Assembly (NCBI RefSeq): GCF_042237075.1
Contig: NZ_JBCGDC010000025.1
Coordinates: 13,838-77,837 of the forward strand
Reading direction: 5' to 3'
DNA from: Polymorphospora lycopeni
Lineage (GTDB): Bacteria; Actinomycetota; Actinomycetes; Mycobacteriales; Micromonosporaceae
Length of the DNA stretch: 64,000 nt
Position 1 is the first letter of the stretch. Every line of letters starts with the position of its first letter. Under the pieces are notes generated by a model. It was not told where the DNA came from. It saw only the letters and a list, made by a program, of their open reading frames with translations, and ran no database searches. Position numbers and translations under genes: made by a program. Of the stretch, positions 33,285 through 41,365 are shown one piece after another.

Positions 33285-33604
33285 GGTCGTGCACCCTCCC
33301 CAGGGTTGGTCTGCGAGCGCCCCACTGTGTCAAACACGAGATCACCGTTCAAACACCTGTCCGTCTACAGTGGATTCGAAGGGTGCGGTGCCGGGCCGGC
33401 GCGACCCGGCCGGCCCGGGGCAGCGGCAGCTCAGGTCGGGTGGACCCGCGGCCGCCACCGCTCCGCCGCCGGCCGTGCGGCGACCGGCGGCACCGCTGCT
33501 GCGCGTGTCGTGTACGCCCCCCGGGGTAGCCGGCGGCGGGCCTACGCCCCGCGTCGTACGTCCGCCGCGCCGGGGCGCCGACGCCGGTGCCGGCCCCGGT
33601 GGCA
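33285..33604. other. Intergenic region between divergent genes
   Basis: About 320 bases without a gene I can support. The only notable feature is a direct repeat TCAAACAC at 33330-33337 and 33349-33356 (19 bases apart, nearly two helical turns) upstream of the YdjM-like gene. The rest is GC-rich without clear structure. Confidence 0.4.
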
Positions 33605-33616
33605 TACCGTCGACAG

Positions 33617-34837
33617 GTGCGGGACGACGGCGCCGGGTGGCTGCCCTGGCTGGTGGAGGAGGCGCCGTGGAAGCCTGCTCCCGGGCGCTGGCGCCGGCAC
33701 GTGATCCTCGCCGGCGTGCTCGCGGCGATCCAGGTCATCGGCGCCGTCGCCGCCAAGGCCGAGCCGCCCGCCGCCCGCCCGCTCGACGTCGCCGGGGTCC
33801 TGCTGCTGGTCGCCGGGCCGGCCGCCCTGATCGCCCGGCACCGCTTCCCGGCCGCCGTACTCGCCGTCAACCTGGCGGTGGCGGTTGCCTACCCACTGGC
33901 CGGCTATCCCCGGGCACCGTTCTTCCTCGCCGCGACCGTCGCCCTGTTCACCGCCGTGGTGGCCGGCCGCCGCACCGCCGCCTGGGTGCTGGTGCAGGTC
34001 GCCTACCTCGCCTATCTCGGCATCGGATGGTTCTGCGCGAACCGGCTCGGACTGCCGGCGAGCGCCCGCCCGGAGGTGCACGAGGCGGTCGTGGTCGCAC
34101 TGTGGATCCTGGTGGTGTTCGTGCTCGCCGAGGCGGCCCGCATCCGGGGCCAGCACTACGCCGAGATCACCCGGACCCGCGTCGAGCAGGCCCGCGCCCG
34201 GGCCGAGCAGGAACGCCGGCAGGCCAGCGAGGAGCGGCTGCGGATCGCCCGGGAACTGCACGACGTGCTCGGCCACCACCTGTCACTGATCAACGTGCAG
34301 GCCGGGGTCGGTCTGCACCTGATGGACAGCCGGCCCGAGCAGGCCCGCGAGGCGCTCACCGCGATCCGGACCGCCAGCGCCGAGGCCCTTCGCGAGGTAC
34401 GCGGCGTCCTCGGCGTGCTGCGGCCGGAGCAGGAGGCGGCGCCTCGGGCGCCGGCGCCGACCCTCGACCGGCTCGCCGAACTGACCGCCGACGCCGGCAT
34501 CCCCGTACGGACCCGGGTCCGGGGCACCGCCCGGCCGCTGCCCGCCGAGGTGGACCGGGCCGGCTACCGGATCGTGCAGGAGGCGCTGACCAACGTGCGC
34601 CGGCACGCCGGCCCGGCCGCGACCGCCCTGGTGACCATCGGGTACGACGACGACGCCCTCGCCGTACGGGTCGACGACGACGGCCGGGGCGCCGCGGCAC
34701 CGGTCGACGAGGCCGGCAACGGCATCGCCGGGATGTGGGCCCGGGCGGCGGCCCTGGGCGGCACGCTGACCGCCGGGCCGCTGGACGGGGGCGGGTTCCG
34801 GGTCGACGCCCGGCTGCCGACGGGCGACGAGTCGTGA
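33617..34837 (+). CDS. NarX/DesK-type sensor histidine kinase
   Basis: 406 residues. Four to five N-terminal helices (about 25-170) serve as membrane sensor. A coiled stretch AEQERRQASEERLRIARELH leads into the HisKA_3 dimerisation domain; the phosphorylated His is in ARELHDVLGHHLSLINVQ. ATPase N-box is YRIVQEALTNVRRHAG and the G-box is in DDGRGAAAPVDEAGNGIAGM. GTG 33617 lies six bases behind TACCGT, a -10 box, so the transcript is probably leaderless. The response regulator follows after 13 bases; signal unknown. Confidence 0.9.
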   Translation: MRDDGAGWLPWLVEEAPWKPAPGRWRRHVILAGVLAAIQVIGAVAAKAEPPAARPLDVAGVLLLVAGPAALIARHRFPAAVLAVNLAVAVAYPLAGYPRAPFFLAATVALFTAVVAGRRTAAWVLVQVAYLAYLGIGWFCANRLGLPASARPEVHEAVVVALWILVVFVLAEAARIRGQHYAEITRTRVEQARARAEQERRQASEERLRIARELHDVLGHHLSLINVQAGVGLHLMDSRPEQAREALTAIRTASAEALREVRGVLGVLRPEQEAAPRAPAPTLDRLAELTADAGIPVRTRVRGTARPLPAEVDRAGYRIVQEALTNVRRHAGPAATALVTIGYDDDALAVRVDDDGRGAAAPVDEAGNGIAGMWARAAALGGTLTAGPLDGGGFRVDARLPTGDES

Positions 34838-34850
34838 GTAGGTGGATGTC

Positions 34851-35519
34851 GTGATCAAGGTGTTGCTCGCCGACGACCAGGCCCTGGTCCGGGCCGGATT
34901 CCGGGCGCTGCTCGACGCCGAGCCGGACATCACCGTCGTGGGTGAGGCCGCCGACGGCGCCGAGGCGGTCCGGCTCGCCGCGCAGACCCGGCCCGACGTG
35001 GTGCTGATGGACATCCGGATGCCGGGCGTCGACGGGCTGGAGGCGACCGGCCGGATCGTCGCCGACCCCGGCCTCGGCGCCACCCGCATCGTCATCCTCA
35101 CCACGTTCGAGCTGGACGAGTACCTCTTCGAGGCGCTGCGGGTCGGGGCGTCCGGCTTCCTGGTCAAGGACACCGAGCCGGTCGAACTGCTGCGCGGTGT
35201 ACGGGCGGTCGCGGCCGGTGACGGGCTGCTCTCGCCGCGGGTGACCCGGCGGGTGATCGCCGAGTTCGCCGGCCGGCAGCGACGACCGGCCGTCCCGTCG
35301 CCCGCCCTCGACCAGCTCACCGACCGGGAGCGGGAGGTCGTCGCCCTGGTCGGCGAGGGGCTGTCGAACGACGGCATCGCCGGCCGGTTGATGGTCAGCC
35401 CGGCGACGGCGAAGACGCACGTCAGCCGGGCGATGATCAAGCTCGGTGCGCGGGACCGGGCGCAGCTGGTCGTGTTCGCGTACGAGGCGGGGCTGGTCCG
35501 GCCCGGCTGGCTCACCTGA
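34851..35519 (+). CDS. NarL/LuxR-type response regulator
   Basis: 222 residues from GTG 34851 (AGGTGG upstream); an in-frame GTG at 34842 is possible. Receiver domain: IKVLLADDQALVRAGF with the acidic pair, phosphoacceptor Asp in DVVLMDIRMPGVDG, Lys in GASGFLVKDTEP. LuxR HTH: LTDREREVVALVGEGLSNDG, VSPATAKTHVSRAMIKLGAR. Partner of the kinase upstream; targets unknown. Confidence 0.93.
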   Translation: MIKVLLADDQALVRAGFRALLDAEPDITVVGEAADGAEAVRLAAQTRPDVVLMDIRMPGVDGLEATGRIVADPGLGATRIVILTTFELDEYLFEALRVGASGFLVKDTEPVELLRGVRAVAAGDGLLSPRVTRRVIAEFAGRQRRPAVPSPALDQLTDREREVVALVGEGLSNDGIAGRLMVSPATAKTHVSRAMIKLGARDRAQLVVFAYEAGLVRPGWLT

Positions 35520-35662
35520 CTCCGGGCCGCCCCGGTACGGCCTGTCGCCGGCGGCGGTTCACCCGGCCGGGGTGATGCCGGGCCACCGGAGCGGCGGCGA
35601 CACTGCGGCGGGAAGGCAGTGGGCGGCCGTCGGTGGCGCCGGAGCGTACGGGAGGCGGACTG

Positions 35663-36085
35663 TTGGGGGCGACCGAGGCGTTCTTCGAAGAACTCGGCCA
35701 GCGGGAAACCGGGGAGGTGCCGTCGTACGTCACCGGCACGATCCGATTCGACCTGCACCACGACGAAGAGGTGGATGCCTGGAACGTCACGTTCAAGCGC
35801 GGCATCGTGTTCGTCTCGCGCCACATCTGCGGCGAGCCGGACTGCGTGGTGATCACCGACCGGGGGACCTTCGAGGGGATGACCACCGGGCAGATCAACG
35901 CCGCGGGCGCCGTACTCCGCAACGAGATCGTTTTCACCGGGCAGCTCACCCTGTTCCTCTATTTCCAACGGCTGCTGCCCGGCCCGCCCGGCAGCCACGA
36001 CCCGCGCCCGCCCAGGGTCCGCGAGCTGCGCCCGCCCGCGACCGCGGAGCTGCGCACGGCCGCCGCCGGAAGGCCGAACCGATGA
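35663..36085 (+). CDS. SCP2 sterol-binding-like small protein
   Basis: About 140 residues from TTG 35663 (GGAGG seven bases before); GTG 35633 gives ten more. It starts LGATEAFFEELGQRETGEVP and contains TGTIRFDLHHDEEVDAWNVT, VVITDRGTFEGMTTGQIN and EIVFTGQLTLFLYFQRLL. This is the beta-sheet and helix order of an SCP2/SCP-like lipid-binding fold, which I regard as likely but not proven. The C-terminus is a Pro/Arg tail. Its stop overlaps the start of the debranching enzyme (ATGA), so they are translated together. Confidence 0.7.
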   Translation: MGATEAFFEELGQRETGEVPSYVTGTIRFDLHHDEEVDAWNVTFKRGIVFVSRHICGEPDCVVITDRGTFEGMTTGQINAAGAVLRNEIVFTGQLTLFLYFQRLLPGPPGSHDPRPPRVRELRPPATAELRTAAAGRPNR

Positions 36086-38154
36086 ACGAAGACATCGTGA
36101 AGATCCTGGACGGCAACAACTTCATCGTCAGCGACCGGCGGGGCGACGTCGATCCCTCACCGTCGGTGCCGACCGGGCTGTTCTCCCTCGACACCCGCTT
36201 CCTGTCGCTGTGGCGGCTCAGTGTCGACGGACAGCGCCTGCACGCGCTCTCCGTCGACGACCTGCACTACTTCGAGGCGCGGTTCTTCCTGGTGCCCGGC
36301 GAGCCGACGCACTACGTCGACGCCAAGATCTCGGTCATCCGGCAGCGGACCATCGGCGGCAGCTTCGACGAGCGGCTGACCGTGCTCAACCACCAGGAGG
36401 AGCCGGTCGACCTCACCCTCCGCATCGACGCCGGCTGCGACTTCGCCGACATCTTCGAGATCAAGGACGTCCAACACAAGAAGGGACACATCACCACCAT
36501 CGTCAACGAGGACCGGCTGCGACTGATCTACGAACGGCAGACCTTCCGCCGGGAGACCGTGATCAGCGTCGACCGGCCGGCCCAGTTCGACGAGGGCGGG
36601 CTGACCCTCACCGCACACGTCAAGCCGCACGGCGACTGGGTCGCCGAGGTACACGTGGAGACCATCGCCCGGTCCGGCGGCGCGAAGGACGTACGCCCGA
36701 ACGTGCACCACATGCCCGGCGAGATCCAGCAGGGCATGGAGGCCGAGATCGAACGCTGGCTGAGCCGGGCACCGATCCTGCGGTGCGACTCCGAGCAGTT
36801 GGACAAGGCGTACGAAACCACGATGGTCGACCTGGCGGCGCTGCGCTTCCCGATCCTGACGACCCCCGGCGCCGCGGTGCCGGCCGCCGGCCTGCCGTGG
36901 TTCATGGCGCTGTTCGGCCGCGACAGCATCATCACCAGCTACCAGGCCCTACCGTTCACCCCGGAGCTGGCCAACACGACCCTGCGCATCCTGGCCCTGC
37001 TGCGCGGCGCCAAGCTCGACGACTTCAGGGACGAGGAACCGGGCAAGATCCTGCACGAGAACCGGTACGGCGAGTCCGCCGCGTTCGAGGAGCAGCCGCA
37101 CTCGCCGTACTACGGCACCGCCGACGCCACCCCGCTGTTCGTGGTGCTGCTCGACGAGTACGAACGCTGGACCGGCGACGCCGCACTCGTCCGCGAACTC
37201 GAGGACGACACCCGCGCGGCACTGCGCTGGATCGACGAGTACGGCGACCTGATGGGCAACGGCTACATCTCCTACAAGCGGCGCAACAACGTCAACGGCC
37301 TGGAGAACCAGTGCTGGAAGGACTCCTGGGACGCCATCACCTTCCGCGACGGCACCCTGCCCGGCTTCCCCCGCGCCACCTGCGAACTACAGGGATACGC
37401 GTACGACGCGAAGATGCGCGGGGCGCGACTGGCCCGCGAGTTCTGGAACGACCCCGGCTACGCCGACCAGCTCGAAACCGAGGCGGGGGCGCTACGGCGG
37501 CGCTTCAACCGGGACTTCTGGGTCGAGGACGGCGAATACTACGCGCTGGCCCTGGACCAGGACGGCCGGCGCGTCGACTCGCTGTCGTCGAACATCGGCC
37601 ACCTGCTGTGGAGCGGCATCGTCGAACCGGACCGCGCCCCGCACCTCGCCGCCCACCTGACCGGTCCCCGGATGTTCTCCGGCTGGGGCGTGCGGACCCT
37701 GGCCGAGGACCAGGGCGCCTACAACCCCGTCGGCTATCACGTCGGCACGGTCTGGCCGTTCGACAACTCCCTGATCGCGGCGGGGCTGGCCCGCTACGGC
37801 TTCCGCGAGGAGGCAGGACGGATCGCCCTGGCCATGATCGACGCGTCGCAGTACTTCGACGGCCGGCTACCGGAGGCGTTCGCCGGCTACCACCGCAGCC
37901 TGACGAAGTATCCGGTCGAGTACCCGACCGCGTGCAGCCCGCAGGCCTGGTCGGCCGGCACCCCGTTGCTGCTGCTACGCACCATGCTGGGCCTCGAACC
38001 GTACGGCGAGCACCTGGTCGTCGAACCGTCGCTGCCGGAGGGGATGGGGCGCATCGAACTGTTCGACCTGCCGGGACGGTGGGGGCGGGTGGACGCGTTC
38101 GCCCGTGGCCGGCTGCGCGAGCAGCCACCCCGTACGTCCATCCGCCGCACCTGA
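36082..38154 (+). CDS. Amylo-alpha-1,6-glucosidase-like debranching enzyme
   Basis: 690 residues. N-terminal domain (about 1-215): FIVSDRRGDVDPSPSVPTGL, FSLDTRFLSLWRLSVDGQRL, KKGHITTIVNEDRLRLIYER. Catalytic (alpha/alpha)6 barrel: LPWFMALFGRDSIITSYQAL, DFRDEEPGKILHENRYGE, NQCWKDSWDAITFRDG, YHVGTVWPFDNSL. It is the same type as 7976 but more canonical and without inserts. Coupled to the SCP2-like gene by a 4-base overlap. Probably cytoplasmic glycogen or oligosaccharide turnover. Confidence 0.9.
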   Translation: MNEDIVKILDGNNFIVSDRRGDVDPSPSVPTGLFSLDTRFLSLWRLSVDGQRLHALSVDDLHYFEARFFLVPGEPTHYVDAKISVIRQRTIGGSFDERLTVLNHQEEPVDLTLRIDAGCDFADIFEIKDVQHKKGHITTIVNEDRLRLIYERQTFRRETVISVDRPAQFDEGGLTLTAHVKPHGDWVAEVHVETIARSGGAKDVRPNVHHMPGEIQQGMEAEIERWLSRAPILRCDSEQLDKAYETTMVDLAALRFPILTTPGAAVPAAGLPWFMALFGRDSIITSYQALPFTPELANTTLRILALLRGAKLDDFRDEEPGKILHENRYGESAAFEEQPHSPYYGTADATPLFVVLLDEYERWTGDAALVRELEDDTRAALRWIDEYGDLMGNGYISYKRRNNVNGLENQCWKDSWDAITFRDGTLPGFPRATCELQGYAYDAKMRGARLAREFWNDPGYADQLETEAGALRRRFNRDFWVEDGEYYALALDQDGRRVDSLSSNIGHLLWSGIVEPDRAPHLAAHLTGPRMFSGWGVRTLAEDQGAYNPVGYHVGTVWPFDNSLIAAGLARYGFREEAGRIALAMIDASQYFDGRLPEAFAGYHRSLTKYPVEYPTACSPQAWSAGTPLLLLRTMLGLEPYGEHLVVEPSLPEGMGRIELFDLPGRWGRVDAFARGRLREQPPRTSIRRT

Positions 38155-38312
38155 CCCCGCCCCGCCGGTGCGTAACCCGGGGTGCCTCCGCGGAGGTCGC
38201 CACACGGCGGGGCCAGGCGTCGCTTCGGCGCCTCGCCCGATCGGCTGGTGGGCAGCGACGAACGGCTATTTCCATGTGCGATGGGCATCCCTGATTCCCT
38301 AGGAAGGGAGGC

Positions 38313-39050
38313 ATGGCCAACGAGGTGACCGTTCCGTTCCTGCCCTGCGTTTCCATCGACGACATGGTCAACTTCTACGAGGTCCTCGGCTTCGGCACGA
38401 CATACCGGCAGCGCCGGCCCCACCCGTACGTGGCGATGCGGCGTGAGGACCTGCACCTGCACTTCTTCGAGATCGCGGGCTTCGACCCGGAGCAGTCGTA
38501 CGGCTCCTGCCTCGTCCTCACGTCGGACATCGAGGGACTGCACCGGGCGTTCGCCGCGGGCATGCGCGCCGCGTACGGGAAGGTCCTGGTGTCCGGGACG
38601 CCGCGGATGACCCGGCCGCGGGCGCGGAAGAACGCCGACGGGATGACCGGGTTCAGCGTCATCGACCCCGGCGGCAACTGGATCCGCGTCGCCCAGCCGG
38701 CCGCCGTCACCGAGTCCGGGCCGGTGGGGCGGCTGGCCAAGGCCCTGGCGGACGCCGTCGTGCAGGCCGACTCCAGGGGCGATGTCCGGCAGGCCGTCCG
38801 GATCCTCGACAGCGCGCTGGCCCGTACCCGGCCCGGAGACGATCCCGTCGCCCGGATCGAGGTCCTCGTCTACCGCGCCGAACTCGCGATGGTGCTGCGC
38901 GACCCCGACACCGCGGCCGAGATGCTGGCCCGGGTCGAACACGTCGTGCTGGACGCCGACGAGTCGGAACGGGCGGCCCCGGCGTTCCGGGACGCCGCCG
39001 AACTCGCGTCGGCGCTCAGTGACCCGGCGGACGTCGACGCACGTCGGTAA
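38313..39050 (+). CDS. VOC-domain protein with a helical C-terminal extension
   Basis: 245 residues, ATG behind GGGAGG. Residues 1-130 are a VOC/bleomycin-resistance-like domain: VPFLPCVSIDDMVNFYEVLG, HLHFFEIAGFDPEQSYG, FSVIDPGGNWIRVAQP. Residues about 140-245 are helical with TPR-like pairs: AKALADAVVQADSRGDVRQA, VARIEVLVYRAELAMVLRD, TAAEMLARVEHVVLDADESE. The fusion may couple small-molecule binding to protein contacts. Function unknown; the same fusion seems common in actinomycetes. Confidence 0.8.
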   Translation: MANEVTVPFLPCVSIDDMVNFYEVLGFGTTYRQRRPHPYVAMRREDLHLHFFEIAGFDPEQSYGSCLVLTSDIEGLHRAFAAGMRAAYGKVLVSGTPRMTRPRARKNADGMTGFSVIDPGGNWIRVAQPAAVTESGPVGRLAKALADAVVQADSRGDVRQAVRILDSALARTRPGDDPVARIEVLVYRAELAMVLRDPDTAAEMLARVEHVVLDADESERAAPAFRDAAELASALSDPADVDARR

Positions 39051-39080
39051 ATCCCTGGCCGGCGGGCACGTGTATCGCCG

Positions 39081-39758
39081 ATGATTGCCACCACCATGGA
39101 TGTCACCGATCGTCCGGATCCTGGCCGCCGGCCGCCCGACGGATACCTCAGCGGCCCCGACGCCCCGGTCCTGGCGACGGCCCGCGCCCTGGCGAAGGTC
39201 GACGACGCCGTGGCGGTGGTGCTCGTCGAGGGCATCAGCGACCAGATCGCGCTGGAGACGGCCGCCGTGTGCCGTGGCCGCGACCTCGATGCGGAGCGGG
39301 TCGTGGTCGTGCCGATCGGCGGCGCACACGCGATCCGCCGCGTCCTGACGAGACTGGGCCCGCCGGCCGACCGGCTACGCGTCGCCGGTCTGTGCGACCT
39401 GCGGGAGGAGGAGCTGTTCCGGCGCGGCATCGTCGCCCGGATCGGCCCGGCCGCCACCCGCACCGACATGGAGGACCTCGGCTTCTACGTCTGTGTCGAC
39501 GATCTGGAGGACGAGCTGATCCGTGCGGTGGGCGTCGCGGACGTCGAGGCGCTCTTCGCCGCCCACGGCGACCTCGGGTCGTTCCGCTCGTTGCAGAGCC
39601 AGCCCGCCTGGCGCGGCCGGCGGCCGGAGGCGCAGATGCGGCGGTTCCTGGGCAGCGGCGCGCACCGCAAGCTGCGCTATGCCCGGCTGCTCGTCGAGGC
39701 GGCGGTCGGCCGGGACGCCCTGCCCCGGCCGCTCGACGCGCTGCTGGCCGCCGTCTGA
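39081..39758 (+). CDS. Solitary OLD-type TOPRIM domain protein
   Basis: 225 residues; ATG 39081, or 39096 in frame. TOPRIM signature: AVVLVEGISDQIALETAA (catalytic Glu and following Asp), VVPIGGAHAIRRVLTRLG, RLRVAGLCDLREEELF. The C-terminus FRSLQSQPAWRGRRPEAQMR and GSGAHRKLRYARLLVEA match the tail of actinobacterial TOPRIM proteins often named ATP-dependent endonuclease. No ABC-type ATPase half (Walker A) is present here or next door, so the full OLD nuclease is absent. A DNA repair or RNA-processing role is possible. Confidence 0.8.
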   Translation: MIATTMDVTDRPDPGRRPPDGYLSGPDAPVLATARALAKVDDAVAVVLVEGISDQIALETAAVCRGRDLDAERVVVVPIGGAHAIRRVLTRLGPPADRLRVAGLCDLREEELFRRGIVARIGPAATRTDMEDLGFYVCVDDLEDELIRAVGVADVEALFAAHGDLGSFRSLQSQPAWRGRRPEAQMRRFLGSGAHRKLRYARLLVEAAVGRDALPRPLDALLAAV

Positions 39759-39793
39759 CCCACCCGCTGCCAGGCGCGCACGAATCGCTGTCA

Positions 39794-39858
39794 GGCGCGA
39801 TCAAGGAGAAATCGTGGCCCTCCCCGCCCGATTCGCGGCACACATCCCCTTGATCGCC
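39794..39858. repeat. Palindromic repeat family C, copy 2
   Basis: GGCGCGATCAAGGAGAAATC and the complement of GGCGATCAAGGGGATGTG are the arms, with CGATTCGCGG inside. Related to the copy at 3529-3592. Between convergent genes; likely terminator. Confidence 0.7.
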
Positions 39859-39901
39859 GAGCCGCCCGAGCCGCCCCGGCCCTGTCCCGTCCGGCGGATG
39901 G

Positions 39902-41218
39902 TCAGAGGGTCAAGAGGTTGCCTTCCGGGACGACCACGCGGGGGCGGCCCCCGGCGAGTTGGGCGGCCGCCTGGCGGGCGGCGAACGAGGCGTTGTCGCG
40001 TTCGGCGGACGCGTACGCCGCGGCGGTGCGGGCGGCGATGGTCGCCCAGCCGTACCGTTCGCTGACCATCGACCGGGCCTGGCGGGCGACCCTCCGGGCG
40101 AACGCGGCGTTGCCGAGCAGGCTGTCGACGGCGCCGGCCAGGGCGCCGGGGTCGCTGTGCGGGAAGGTGACGCCGGTGACGCCGGGTTCGACGATCTCGG
40201 CGAGTCCGCCGGTGGCGGCGACGGCGAGCGGGGCGCCGGCCGCGGCGGCCTCCAGGGCGATCATGCCGAACGGCTCGTAGAGGCTCGGGATCACGGTGGC
40301 GTCGGTGGCGGCGAGGACGGCCGGCAGCTGGGTCTCGTTCATGAAGCCGGCGAAGCTGATGGTGTCGTCGAGGCCGAGGCGGCGGGTTTCGTCCTGCAGT
40401 TCGGGCCGGTACGGCCCGTCGCCGGCGATGACGACGCGCAGGCCGGGGTGCCGGTCGGCGAGTTCGGGTACGGCGCTGACCAGGTGCTGGACGCCCTTCT
40501 CGTAGACGAGGCGGCCGGCGAAGCCGAGCAGCGGGCCGTCGCCGGCGAAGCGGGCGCGGGCGGCGGCGACGGCGCGGGGGCGGGGCCGCCAGGCGCGGTC
40601 GTCGACGCCGTTGGGGATGACCTCGACCCGGCTGGCGGGCATCTCCAGCAGGCGGGTCACCTCCCACTTCATGTATTCGGAGCAGACCAGGACCCGGCCG
40701 GCCTCGTGGCCGAGCCACCACTCGACGGAGTGGATGCACCTGTTCATCTCGTCGGGCAGCCAGCCCTGGTGGCGGCCGGCCTCGGTGGCGTGGATGGTGG
40801 CGACCAGTGGCAGGTCGAGGTGTTCCTTGAGGGTGACGGCGGTGTGGGTGACGAGCCAGTCGTGGGCGTGGATGACGTCGTATTCGCCGGACTCGGCGGC
40901 GCGCAGCGCGGCCCGGGTCAGGGTGTGGTTGAACGCCATGGTCCAGGCCAGCAGGGACGGGGTGGCGAGCGGGAACAGTGGCGGGTCTTCGGGGGCGCGG
41001 ACGATGCGTACGCCGTCGGCGTACTCCTCGAGCGGGGCGCCGGCGGCGTGCCGGGTGACGACGGTGACCTCGTGGCCGGCGGCGGCCAGGGCGACCGACA
41101 GCGCGTGGACGTGCCGGCCGAGGCCGCCGACCACCACCGGCGGGTATTCCCAGGACAGCATCAGCACCCGCTGCCGCCGCGGACTTCTGATGTCGAACAC
41201 TTCGGCGTTTGTTGACAT
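39902..41218 (-). CDS. GT4 glycosyltransferase, glycogen/maltosyl synthase type
   Basis: 438 residues from ATG 41218. GT-B fold: N-terminal VLMLSWEYPPVVVGGLGRHV (donor/acceptor glycine loop), YDVIHAHDWLVTHTAVTLKE; C-terminal LLGFAGRLVYEKGVQHLVSA and the nucleotide-sugar E-x7-E motif in IPSLYEPFGMIALEAAAAGA. It resembles GlgM/GlgA-type actinobacterial enzymes that use ADP- or GDP-glucose. Next to debranching enzymes on the same strand, so an alpha-glucan role is likely. The downstream convergent junction holds repeat C2. Confidence 0.88.
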   Translation of the reverse strand: MSTNAEVFDIRSPRRQRVLMLSWEYPPVVVGGLGRHVHALSVALAAAGHEVTVVTRHAAGAPLEEYADGVRIVRAPEDPPLFPLATPSLLAWTMAFNHTLTRAALRAAESGEYDVIHAHDWLVTHTAVTLKEHLDLPLVATIHATEAGRHQGWLPDEMNRCIHSVEWWLGHEAGRVLVCSEYMKWEVTRLLEMPASRVEVIPNGVDDRAWRPRPRAVAAARARFAGDGPLLGFAGRLVYEKGVQHLVSAVPELADRHPGLRVVIAGDGPYRPELQDETRRLGLDDTISFAGFMNETQLPAVLAATDATVIPSLYEPFGMIALEAAAAGAPLAVAATGGLAEIVEPGVTGVTFPHSDPGALAGAVDSLLGNAAFARRVARQARSMVSERYGWATIAARTAAAYASAERDNASFAARQAAAQLAGGRPRVVVPEGNLLTL

Positions 41219-41260
41219 TGGCCCCGCCCCCTCGGCATCGTCCCGGCGCATGCGCGACCA

Positions 41261-41278
41261 GACACCTGTGCGGGTGTC
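41261..41278. promoter_or_regulatory. Inverted repeat upstream of the GT4 gene
   Basis: GACACC and GGTGTC, separated by six bases, lie 43 bases upstream of the ATG at 41218. It may be an operator in the 147-base gap between the debranching enzyme and the glycosyltransferase. Confidence 0.35.
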
Positions 41279-41365
41279 AGCGCATCGTCTGGGTTGTGGC
41301 CAATCGTGCCGGGAACCAGATAACCAGCGAAGACACGGCCGTTGCAGGTGTGTAACGGCAAACGG

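Noticed and set aside
33330..33356. TCAAACAC direct repeats as a LexA (SOS) box for the YdjM-like gene
   Set aside because: They do not form the palindrome TCGAAC-N4-GTTCGA expected of actinobacterial LexA sites; kept only as an unexplained direct repeat.
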